Source of the DNA: RGIG1995 sp045587445
GTDB lineage: Bacteria > Bacillota > Clostridia > Oscillospirales > CAG-272
Reading direction: 5' to 3'
NCBI GenBank assembly: GCA_045587445.1
Contig: JAZNCH010000060.1
Coordinates: 1-40,540 of the forward strand
DNA length: 40,540 bases
The position numbers and the translations under genes were made by a program. Position 1 is the first letter of the stretch; the number at the start of each line of letters is the position of its first letter. The notes under the pieces are model-generated. The model saw nothing but the letters and a program-made list of their open reading frames with translations, had not been told where the DNA came from and made no database searches. This document shows positions 6,869 through 14,711 of this stretch, one piece after another.

Positions 6869-8206
6869 TTATTTTATTCCATAATATTTTTCAAGCCAGC
6901 CGTCTACAAGAGAGCCGTACTCATCTTTCGCTCTTTGGTATACAAACAATTCCTCCAGCCCCAACAAATACTCCTTGAATTCGACAGTCTCTCCCATCAT
7001 GTCGATAAGAGACTCCTCTGCCGACTTCAGATCCTTAAGCACATACAGAGCACCTTCAAAATAAAAGGCAGCAGGAGATTTACAATTCTTTATAATGTCG
7101 TCCTTACTGTGCTCTTCAAACCACAGATCAAAAAATTCATCCGACAGATGCTTATGATAAACGCCTTCAACATAAACCGTCTTCAAATGCTCATTATAAG
7201 CGTAAAACTCATCTTTTCTGTCTCTCAGTAAAAATTTTTCGACAAGGTGGTACATTTCAGGCAAATAGTCCAGTTCTGCAGGGGTTTTATCCATTAAGCT
7301 GTTTGTATAGTATTCCGACATCTCTTCACCGCCCTCGACACCGGGGTATTTATCCTCTGCTCCCTTTACCACCACAAAACAACCCAGATTAAAATCAGAC
7401 GCTCCGGCTTGGTAGTAGTCGTCTATTGAATAGACCATTTTAAGCTCAAGTCCCCTGTAAATAAGATTAAGCTCATTATATGTGATGCCTAAAACCTCTT
7501 TCACTTCTCCGCGATACGGATAAAAGTAATCCAATATGGTCCGGGAGCGATAAATATCTACGGTATACAATAGCTTCTCCATTTGCTTGTCATTTAACGA
7601 AATAAGCTCGTAATAAGAATATATCTTTCCGTCAAAGTAGTAGTATATCCTGTTGCCAAAACAGTTGAACAAGCTTTCTTTATCGTCGGAATACAATGCC
7701 TTTATTTGTTTATCTGTATATACTATCTTACTGTCTTCACGGTTTAGTATACTGCTTGCCATGTTATATTCCTTCGACATTTCGTTTGCCTTGACAAAAT
7801 CCTCTTTACTGACATTCAAGCCCTTGATATACTGATATATTACAGGCAGCTCTCTGTCATAATTATAAATAAAATCATTAAATGTATATTTCAGTATTTC
7901 TTTTTCGCCCAAAACATTCAGGAGTATATCAACACTGTAGACTTCGTCGATAAACAATCTGTTCGATGCCCCATCAGTTTCATTTTGAAGATCATCTGCC
8001 CACAGCGGAACAACAAACTCCTCATAAAGCTCCTTCCAGTACTTTTGGCTATCATCGCCGGTTGTTTCCGATACGGCATCCGAGGTGTCGGAGGGGACTA
8101 CACCCTCATCAACCTTGGGATCTTCATCGTGGCCACAGCCAAAAAGCACCGTTGCATAGACAAAAAGCAATAGCCAGAGAATAATATTCTTTATCTTTTT
8201 ATTCAT
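6869..8206 (-). CDS. Putative lipoprotein, two-module paralogue (short form)
   Basis: This 445-residue protein is a paralogue of the one encoded at 4942-6771; no named family is recognised. The signal ends in the good lipobox VLFGC (Cys24), then comes an acidic and Ser/Thr-rich linker. Two copies of a roughly 90-residue module lie at about 120-212 (LPVIYQYIKGLN ... YYYFDGKIYSYYEL) and 315-403 (LPEMYHLVEKF ... FYFEGALYVLKDL), the same pattern as in the longer paralogue. It lacks that protein's residues 60-200. The C terminus YGSLVDGWLEKYYGIK is common to both. A GAGGGGAG site precedes the ATG. It lies 57 bases after the M23-domain gene and is probably cotranscribed with it, which suggests a linked surface function (inference). 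Confidence 0.87.
   Translation of the reverse strand: MNKKIKNIILWLLLFVYATVLFGCGHDEDPKVDEGVVPSDTSDAVSETTGDDSQKYWKELYEEFVVPLWADDLQNETDGASNRLFIDEVYSVDILLNVLGEKEILKYTFNDFIYNYDRELPVIYQYIKGLNVSKEDFVKANEMSKEYNMASSILNREDSKIVYTDKQIKALYSDDKESLFNCFGNRIYYYFDGKIYSYYELISLNDKQMEKLLYTVDIYRSRTILDYFYPYRGEVKEVLGITYNELNLIYRGLELKMVYSIDDYYQAGASDFNLGCFVVVKGAEDKYPGVEGGEEMSEYYTNSLMDKTPAELDYLPEMYHLVEKFLLRDRKDEFYAYNEHLKTVYVEGVYHKHLSDEFFDLWFEEHSKDDIIKNCKSPAAFYFEGALYVLKDLKSAEESLIDMMGETVEFKEYLLGLEELFVYQRAKDEYGSLVDGWLEKYYGIK
6875..6920. repeat. Direct repeat copy 2 (3' end of lipoprotein gene)
   Basis: This is the partner of 4951-4996, with two mismatches in 46 bases. It encodes the same C-terminal residues in the short lipoprotein. 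The near identity extends to synonymous positions. Confidence 0.9.
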
Positions 8207-8263
8207 ATACTCCCCTCACTCAAATTTTCAAGTACACTTGCTTTAAATAACACATATAGGATT

Positions 8264-10738
8264 TTAATAAAATTTTTCTGTTTCATTATGAGGAAATTCA
8301 AAGACTGTATTCGGATAGAACACTGCTGCATCCACCGCATTCACCAATGCCCCACTAGATACTCCCTGTCGTATCATAACTTCAAAATGAAGATGCGTAT
8401 AGCCTTCACCCTCCATTCCCGTAAATCCTACTGTACCCAATACGGTATTCTCTGTTACAATATCCCCTTCGTTTACATTAATAGTATCCAAGTGTAAATA
8501 AGCAAAAGTTAGCTTTTCGGTAGTTCCATACGCAGTAAGAGTTGATGCCTGAACATAAATATATTTCCCCCTAGGCGCACTATTCGACCCATAAGGCTCG
8601 TTCCCAATCTCTATTACAGTACCAGAGCACGCACTATAAACATATGTTCCCCGCGAACTTTTTATATCTGTTCCACTATGATGCCCCATTGACCTTACAC
8701 CAAAACCAGATGTTATAGTCCTATTATTTTTACTCTGAAGACTTTCATATTCACCCGGTTCCTCAAGAACAAGGGGGTAATTAACATTCAACGAAGCGTA
8801 ATAATCCTCCAACCCATTATAGTAAGAATAACCAAGCCCCCATCTCTGATAACTATCAGAATTATTGTTTACCGCAAAGGTCGTAGTCCCTCCAGAATTA
8901 GTACTTGCTTCCAATGCTAACCCACCACTTGTTACAAACCTATAATAGCCATTCCCATCATGTATAATAGAGAATTTCACGGCTTTACTATTGGTTTCAA
9001 CCGTTAGAATTGCATCATTGTTTCCTGCCTTACCCAAAACTCTCCCTCTACCGCTCTTACTGCATATCGGGCGCATTTCAAATTCATTCCCGCTTACTCC
9101 AGTATCAACAATCCTAAATTCTTGCTCTCTAAACGTTGTAGTGCGAGCACCTTGAATTATCAAAGTGTTAGTTATATCTTTTCCGCCTGTAACGGTTAAA
9201 TATTGATTAGAACCAACGTTTCTCAAATAGAATATATTATTATTTACTTCTAAATAACCAAACGATACGTAAGGTCTATAGCTTGCAATTCCGGGATTAC
9301 CATTATATCCTGCTTCTACAGAACCAATAGCAACAGCACTTTGAGATTCATTGGCTGCTTTTAGCATTATACCATTTTGTGCACTTGCACCACTCAGCCA
9401 ACCGTTTATTAAATCAACTATAGAAATCGAATAAACCGCAACAGATGATGAAGCAGGTATTGTTACACTTCCTATCTGTGTTCCAAATGCTGACCATAAA
9501 CTCGAATTATAAGTTGAATTTTCATTCCAAGCACTATTGAAAGCATGGGCATTTATCGTGATTGCATTTCCGGTATTTCCCATACATGTAAAATGGTATT
9601 TTGCTGAATTAATTACATGATAGTTATATGCATTAATTAAACCACTACTAGATAGTAATTCAGGAAAATTAACAAGAGCTCGAGCAGTACCTCTTGTACT
9701 ATCATTTCCAACAAGAACAGACTGTAAGCTACCTGAACTTGATGAATAGTTAGTAAAAAGTGTTGTATCAATAATTTCATTTGAGGCAGGATTATCTATA
9801 TAAAGTGGTGGGTCAATAGTAACAGGATATGTTAGATTAGGAATTTCAAATAATTCATCAGCAACTATTATTACTCCATAAATCTCATTCTCTTTTATTG
9901 TAACAACCTCATACTGTCCCTGTACTTGATTATTATTGCTATCCCACATAATAAGTGTTCCAAAACCGCCTATTATCTTCTGGGTAATAGGGTCTATAAT
10001 CGACAAAGTTTGAATATTATTTACGATTTTTAATCCATTTGTTCTAACAATAAATGGGAACTGTGTTTTTCCTATATCTTCTTCTAATATTATGTTTTCT
10101 TTATATCCATTAAAGTTTTGTGTATAAGTTACATATGTATTTGCTCCATAAATTCCATCATATCTAATACCATCAGGGGTCAATCTGTTTGTACTCGTTA
10201 TACGATTTGCAGAAACAGATAAATTAAGTTGAGTATCAACGCGATTTGAATTTACAGAACCGAATAATACATTTATAGAATAGTTGGAATATGTAGTTGT
10301 AATTCCGTTTGATAAAACATCTGGGTATAATGTGCTAATATCGTTACTTTCATTTGTGTATCCACCTAGCAATTTTGTTAGCTTATTACTTTTATCCTTT
10401 ACATTTCCAGACTCATCAACGTATTTTATATCTTCACTAAACATATATACCGTCTTTGTTCCGTCCATATTTTTAAACTTTACGGTATTCATATCTGTTT
10501 CTTCGGAATACAAACGGGTTATGTGTCCTTGCTCCCTTGCAGTTTGTAAATCAATTGTTTCTGGCAAATGCGACTCAGCAACAATACTCACCGATTGCTC
10601 AGATTGTAATGACATTTCTGAAACAGACGTATCATTTTCAGTTGCAAATACACTCACCGGAATACAACTCGCAAGTATTATTAAAGTTATAGTTATTGAT
10701 ATACATTTTAAAAATTTAATACGATTTTTATATTTCAT
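8264..10738 (-). CDS. Exported RHS-like / lectin-like / M23 metallopeptidase protein
   Basis: This 824-residue exported protein is a putative peptidoglycan hydrolase. Signal: KNRIKFLK then a hydrophobic stretch, with either signal peptidase I cleavage after VSVFA (residue 32) or lipidation at Cys25 in ILASC. Residues about 55-310 resemble the N-terminal region of RHS/WapA proteins. Residues about 315-497 look like a DNRLRE-type beta domain (DTTL..., a TARALVNF strand, INGWLSG). Residues about 500-637 look like a ricin-type beta-trefoil with QYLTV, LALEAS and QRWGL signatures. Residues about 670-810 are an M23/LytM domain: H687-x3-D691, H749, and H782-L-H784, so the zinc site is complete. There is a GGAGG site 6 bases before the ATG. 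No RHS repeats or C-terminal toxin follow. Its target (own or foreign wall) is not known. Confidence 0.9.
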   Translation of the reverse strand: MKYKNRIKFLKCISITITLIILASCIPVSVFATENDTSVSEMSLQSEQSVSIVAESHLPETIDLQTAREQGHITRLYSEETDMNTVKFKNMDGTKTVYMFSEDIKYVDESGNVKDKSNKLTKLLGGYTNESNDISTLYPDVLSNGITTTYSNYSINVLFGSVNSNRVDTQLNLSVSANRITSTNRLTPDGIRYDGIYGANTYVTYTQNFNGYKENIILEEDIGKTQFPFIVRTNGLKIVNNIQTLSIIDPITQKIIGGFGTLIMWDSNNNQVQGQYEVVTIKENEIYGVIIVADELFEIPNLTYPVTIDPPLYIDNPASNEIIDTTLFTNYSSSSGSLQSVLVGNDSTRGTARALVNFPELLSSSGLINAYNYHVINSAKYHFTCMGNTGNAITINAHAFNSAWNENSTYNSSLWSAFGTQIGSVTIPASSSVAVYSISIVDLINGWLSGASAQNGIMLKAANESQSAVAIGSVEAGYNGNPGIASYRPYVSFGYLEVNNNIFYLRNVGSNQYLTVTGGKDITNTLIIQGARTTTFREQEFRIVDTGVSGNEFEMRPICSKSGRGRVLGKAGNNDAILTVETNSKAVKFSIIHDGNGYYRFVTSGGLALEASTNSGGTTTFAVNNNSDSYQRWGLGYSYYNGLEDYYASLNVNYPLVLEEPGEYESLQSKNNRTITSGFGVRSMGHHSGTDIKSSRGTYVYSACSGTVIEIGNEPYGSNSAPRGKYIYVQASTLTAYGTTEKLTFAYLHLDTINVNEGDIVTENTVLGTVGFTGMEGEGYTHLHFEVMIRQGVSSGALVNAVDAAVFYPNTVFEFPHNETEKFY

Positions 10739-10742
10739 TTCA

Positions 10743-10821
10743 AACCTCCGCTTTTGTTTGAATACTACAGTTTACTTCGTCTGTCTTTGGAGGTTAAAAA
10801 TAGGTGCATAAACCGAACCTC
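10743..10821 (-). promoter_or_regulatory. Candidate RNA switch over the M23 gene ribosome binding site
   Basis: Three complementary blocks lie in the leader on the minus strand: GAGGTT in the loop of the upstream terminator hairpin (10821-10816), AACCTCC in its tail (10795-10789), and GGAGGTT, which contains the Shine-Dalgarno site of the M23 gene (10749-10743). AACCTCC can pair with either of the others but not both, so the ribosome binding site could be masked or freed. The complementarity is seen; regulation is inference. Confidence 0.4.
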
Positions 10822-10842
10822 TACACAGCGGTTTATGCACCT
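10796..10842 (-). terminator. Terminator or attenuator between the small ORF and the M23 gene
   Basis: A perfect 14-bp stem (10842-10829 with 10815-10802) with a 13-base loop is followed on the minus strand by A and T5. The stem begins at the last base of the small ORF stop codon, so ribosomes finishing that ORF would cover its left arm. Read-through would be required for the M23 gene unless it has its own promoter; I see none convincing in 10739-10800. Confidence 0.75.
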
Positions 10843-10943
10843 TAATTTGCGATTTTCATTTTATGTTCTACAGTAAGAAAATGAGACTCAAATAAAAACA
10901 CAGAAGGACCGCTGTCAAAAAATAAGCTTAATATAATTTTCAT
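10842..10943 (-). CDS. Small ORF, 33 residues (leader or signal-type peptide candidate)
   Basis: This ORF encodes 33 residues starting MKIILSLFFDSGPSVFLFES and ending VEHKMKIAN. It has an AAAGGAG site 10 bases before the ATG, a TATAAT box about 30 bases upstream and a strong terminator that starts at its stop codon, so it looks like a complete small transcription unit. The peptide is hydrophobic in its first half with a basic tail, but lacks a clear signal peptide or a double-glycine motif. It precedes the M23 gene and could be a leader peptide that senses translation, a secreted signal or a toxin-like peptide. No family is recognised. Coding status is inferred from context only. Confidence 0.5.
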   Translation of the reverse strand: MKIILSLFFDSGPSVFLFESHFLTVEHKMKIAN

Positions 10944-10974
10944 TTAATCTCAACTCCTTTTTTTTACTATCTCA

Positions 10975-10980
10975 ATTATA
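10975..10980 (-). promoter_or_regulatory. Possible -10 box of the small ORF transcript
   Basis: TATAAT is read on the minus strand, 32 bases before the small ORF ATG. No good -35 hexamer lies at 16-18 bases; the upstream sequence is T-rich (TTTGCT). This is a weak call without mapping of the start site. Confidence 0.35.
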
Positions 10981-11076
10981 TTGTACACTAAGAAAAAGCA
11001 AAAAGCAAGATTATTACCACGTTTTCTATTTTTCTCTTTTTTATACAAATGACCAACAAAAAATGTTACAAACTAC

Positions 11077-11124
11077 ACAAAATAACAAATATCGGATATA
11101 TGAATAAATCCATATATCCGATAT
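11077..11124 (-). terminator. Terminator of the rpoBC operon
   Basis: A perfect 14-bp AT-rich stem (11124-11111 with 11102-11089) with an 8-base loop is followed on the minus strand by TTGTTATTTTG. It lies 12 bases after the rpoC stop and marks the boundary between the RNA polymerase operon and the accessory cassette. Confidence 0.8.
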
Positions 11125-11136
11125 AATTCTTTTTTA

Positions 11137-14100
11137 TTATTCCTCTGTAGCGGTTACAGGCTGTTCCTGTTCGGGCTCGTTTTTGTCTATTTCAACGCTG
11201 CGGTATCTCTGAAGACCTGTACCTGCAGGAATCAGCTTACCGATAATAACGTTTTCTTTAAGACCGAGCAAACGGTCAACCTTGCCTCTGATAGCCGCAT
11301 CCGTAAGAACCTTTGTAGTTTCCTGGAAGGAAGCTGCGGAAAGGAAGGATTCCGTAAGCAATGCAGCCTTTGTAATACCAAGCAATACGGGGGATACGGT
11401 CGCAAGACAAAGGTCTCTTTCTCCCGCATCAATCCTTGCCTGAATTGCGGCATTTTCGTCGTTGTACTCGTTGATATCTATCATAGAACCAAGCAACAAG
11501 CTTGTATCACCGGAATCTTCAACACGAACCTTACGCGTCATCTGACGTGTAATAACTTCAATATGCTTATCGTTGATTTCAACCGACTGGAGACGATACA
11601 CACGCTGAACTTCACGGATAATATAGTCATATACCGCATCAAGACCGTTAACTCTTGCAATATCGGCAGGACTCATATAACCCTCGGTCAACGCCTGACC
11701 CTTACCAACGTAATCGCCCTCGGCAACAACAATACTCATACCGTAAGGAACTGCATACGTTGCACTTTCTCCTGTTTCGGCAGACGTAACGGTAACGTTT
11801 CTCGTTCTCTTAACGTCCTGAATAGTTACGTTACCTGCAACTTCGGTAATAATAGCTGTTTTCTTGGGACGACGAGCCTCAAAGAGTTCTTCAACTCTGG
11901 GAAGACCCTGCGTAATATCCGAACCTGCAACACCACCGGTATGGAACGTTCTCATCGTAAGCTGTGTACCGGGTTCACCGATAGACTGAGCGGCGATAAT
12001 ACCAACGGATTCACCAACGTTTACGAGCTTACCGGAAGCCATGTCTGCACCATAACATTTAGCACAAACGCCGTATCTTGATTTACACTTAAGAACTGTA
12101 CGGATATATACCTTTTCTATGCCTGCGGCAATAATATTGTCTGCATCTTCTTCGGTCATCATTGTATCGCCGGGAACGATAACGTTTCCGTTTGCATCAA
12201 CAACGTCGCCTATAGTATATCTTCCGACAAGTCTGTCCTTGAACGGCTCGATAACATCTCCGCCGTCCTTGATTGTGCTTACCCAATATCCTTCTGTAGA
12301 GCCACAGTCGTCCTCACGAACGATAACTTCCTGAGACACGTCAACAAGACGTCTTGTCAAGTAACCGGAGTCAGCAGTACGAAGCGCCGTATCCGAAAGG
12401 GATTTACGAGCACCACGCGCAGCAACGAAGTATTCGAGGATATTAAGACCTTCACGGAAGTTTGATTTAATCGGGATTTCCATTGTACGTCCGTTTGTCG
12501 CAAACATAAGTCCACGCATACCTGCGAGCTGACGCATCTGTGTAATGTTACCACGGGCACCCGAGTCAGACATCATCTTAATAGAGTTATAACGGTCAAA
12601 GTTTGTCTGCAATGCCGCAACAACGTCTTTCGTCGTCTTTTCCCAAACCTCTATAACGTTTCTGTAACGCTCTTCATCGGTAAGTTCACCAAACATAAAG
12701 TGTTCCTGAATCTCAGCAACTTTCTTTTCAGCTTCGCTTATCAAAGTGTACTTTTCCGGAGGAATTGTAACGTCGGCGTAAGAGATAGAAATAGAAGCTC
12801 TTGTCGAATATTTGTAGCCCAAAGACTTAATGTTGTCAAGAACGGTAGCAGTTACAGAAGCACCGTGATACTTTATACAACGGTCAACAATCTGTCCCAG
12901 TTGTTTCTTACCTGCAGTAAACATAATTTCAAGGTCAAGTACCTTGGAAGGATCGCTTCTATCAACGAAGCCCAAGTCCTGAGGAATAATGCTGTTAAAT
13001 ATAAGTCTACCAAGTGTCGCATCAATTACACCGGTAACTGTTTTACCGTTAATTTCACGGCTAACGCGAACCTTGATAGGAGCATGAAGACCGAGCTGTT
13101 TGTTCTCGTAAGCCATCATAGCTTCATCAAAATCACGGAATATTCTTCCCTCACCCTTTTCGCCCGCTTTATCTATTGTAAGGTAGAAAGCACCAAGAAC
13201 CATATCCTGAGAAGGAACGGTAACTGCTCTACCGTCAGCAGGTTTAAGAAGGTTGTTTGCAGAAAGCATAAGGAATCTTGCTTCCGCCTGAGCTTCCGCA
13301 GAAAGCGGAACGTGTACAGGCATCTGGTCGCCGTCGAAGTCGGCGTTGAATGCGGTACATACAAGGGGGTGAAGTTTAATTGCTCTACCCTCTACAAGTA
13401 CGGGTTCAAACGCTTGAATCGAAAGTCTGTGAAGTGTAGGCGCACGGTTAAGAAGAACAGGATGTTCTTTAATAACGTTTTCAAGTGCATCCCAAACATC
13501 TGCATTTACTTTTTCAACTTTCTTCTTAGCTTCTTTAATATTGGAAGCCTTCTGCGTCTCAACGAGACGCTTCATAACAAAGGGTTTAAAGAGTTCCAGT
13601 GCCATTTCCTTAGGAAGACCGCACTGATATATCTTAAGTTCGGGACCTACAACGATAACCGAACGTCCCGAATAGTCAACACGCTTACCAAGAAGGTTTT
13701 GACGGAAACGTCCCTGCTTACCGCGAAGCATTTCCGACAAGGACTTCAAAGGTCTGTTGTTAGGACCGGTTACGGGCTTACCCCTTCTGCCGTTGTCGAA
13801 CAATGCGTCAACAGCTTCCTGAAGCATACGCTTTTCGTTTCTGATAATAATATCGGGGGCATTAAGCTCAATAAGTCTCTTAAGACGGTTATTTCTGTTA
13901 ATAACACGACGGTAAAGGTCGTTAAGGTCGCTCGTTGCATATCTACCGCCATCGAGCTGAACCATAGGACGAATTTCCGGCGGAATAACAGGAATAACAT
14001 CAAGAATCATCCATTCGGGCTTGTTACCCGACTTTCTAAATGCTTCAACAACTTCAAGTCTCTTGATTATACGAAGCTTCTTTTGTCCGGTAGCGGTAGC

Positions 14101-14694
14101 AAGTTCTTCTTTGAGTTCCTTAGCAAGAGCCTCAACATCGAGTTCTTTAAGAAGCTCTTTAATAGCCTCAGCACCCATACCCACCTTAAAGTCATTTTCA
14201 TAACGTTCGAGATTATCTCTGTATTCACGTTCTGTAAGAAGCTGTTTCTTTTCAAGGGGAGTCGTTCCGGGATCTATAACTATATACTGCGCAAAATAAA
14301 GCACCTTTTCAAGCAAACGGGGAGAAATATCCAGAAGAAGTCCCATTCTTGAAGGTATAGCTCTGAAATACCAAATATGAGATACGGGAGCAGCAAGCTC
14401 TATGTGTCCCATACGTTCACGACGTACTTTCTTGGTTGTAACCTCAACGCCGCACTTTTCACAAACTTTCCCCTTATAACGCACTCTCTTGTACTTACCG
14501 CACATACATTCCCAGTCCTTAGTCGGACCAAAGATACGTTCACAGTAAAGACCGTCTCTTTCAGCCTTAAGAGTTCTGTAGTTTATAGTTTCGGGACGCT
14601 TAACTTCACCGGAAGACCATTTTCTTATCTTTTCCGGATCTGCCAGACTAATGCGTATAGAATCGAATATATTATGTTCCATGCTCTGTTCCAT
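11137..14694 (-). CDS. rpoC: DNA-directed RNA polymerase subunit beta'
   Basis: This is the beta' subunit of RNA polymerase, holding the catalytic magnesium. The start chosen is the ATG at 14694 (MEQSMEHNIFDSIRI), which has GGAAGGAG 8 bases upstream; an ATG at 14712 overlapping the rpoB stop would add six residues (MEGEKK) and has no ribosome binding site. The protein has 1185 residues, near the Firmicutes size. Visible features are the N-terminal zinc cysteines (CMCGKYKRVRYKG, CEKCG), the active-site NADFDGDQM motif (followed by P rather than the usual A), the bridge and trigger region around TQLTMRTFHTGGVAG, and the second cysteine cluster CKSRYGVCAKCYG. It is translationally linked to rpoB by close spacing. 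Confidence 0.97.
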   Translation of the reverse strand: MEQSMEHNIFDSIRISLADPEKIRKWSSGEVKRPETINYRTLKAERDGLYCERIFGPTKDWECMCGKYKRVRYKGKVCEKCGVEVTTKKVRRERMGHIELAAPVSHIWYFRAIPSRMGLLLDISPRLLEKVLYFAQYIVIDPGTTPLEKKQLLTEREYRDNLERYENDFKVGMGAEAIKELLKELDVEALAKELKEELATATGQKKLRIIKRLEVVEAFRKSGNKPEWMILDVIPVIPPEIRPMVQLDGGRYATSDLNDLYRRVINRNNRLKRLIELNAPDIIIRNEKRMLQEAVDALFDNGRRGKPVTGPNNRPLKSLSEMLRGKQGRFRQNLLGKRVDYSGRSVIVVGPELKIYQCGLPKEMALELFKPFVMKRLVETQKASNIKEAKKKVEKVNADVWDALENVIKEHPVLLNRAPTLHRLSIQAFEPVLVEGRAIKLHPLVCTAFNADFDGDQMPVHVPLSAEAQAEARFLMLSANNLLKPADGRAVTVPSQDMVLGAFYLTIDKAGEKGEGRIFRDFDEAMMAYENKQLGLHAPIKVRVSREINGKTVTGVIDATLGRLIFNSIIPQDLGFVDRSDPSKVLDLEIMFTAGKKQLGQIVDRCIKYHGASVTATVLDNIKSLGYKYSTRASISISYADVTIPPEKYTLISEAEKKVAEIQEHFMFGELTDEERYRNVIEVWEKTTKDVVAALQTNFDRYNSIKMMSDSGARGNITQMRQLAGMRGLMFATNGRTMEIPIKSNFREGLNILEYFVAARGARKSLSDTALRTADSGYLTRRLVDVSQEVIVREDDCGSTEGYWVSTIKDGGDVIEPFKDRLVGRYTIGDVVDANGNVIVPGDTMMTEEDADNIIAAGIEKVYIRTVLKCKSRYGVCAKCYGADMASGKLVNVGESVGIIAAQSIGEPGTQLTMRTFHTGGVAGSDITQGLPRVEELFEARRPKKTAIITEVAGNVTIQDVKRTRNVTVTSAETGESATYAVPYGMSIVVAEGDYVGKGQALTEGYMSPADIARVNGLDAVYDYIIREVQRVYRLQSVEINDKHIEVITRQMTRKVRVEDSGDTSLLLGSMIDINEYNDENAAIQARIDAGERDLCLATVSPVLLGITKAALLTESFLSAASFQETTKVLTDAAIRGKVDRLLGLKENVIIGKLIPAGTGLQRYRSVEIDKNEPEQEQPVTATEE

Positions 14695-14711
14695 TTTCTT
14701 TTCTCCTTCCA

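Noticed and set aside
4942..8206. Long tandem AT-rich genes as possible phage or transposon remnants
   Set aside because: No integrase, transposase, terminal repeats or target duplication are seen; both proteins have intact signals and frames.
12700..14352. Long open frame (about 550 codons) on the plus strand opposite rpoC
   Set aside because: It is the mirror of a conserved coding region with biased codons, has no ribosome binding site or family match, and its translation is rich in Asn, Lys, Cys and Phe in a non-protein-like way.
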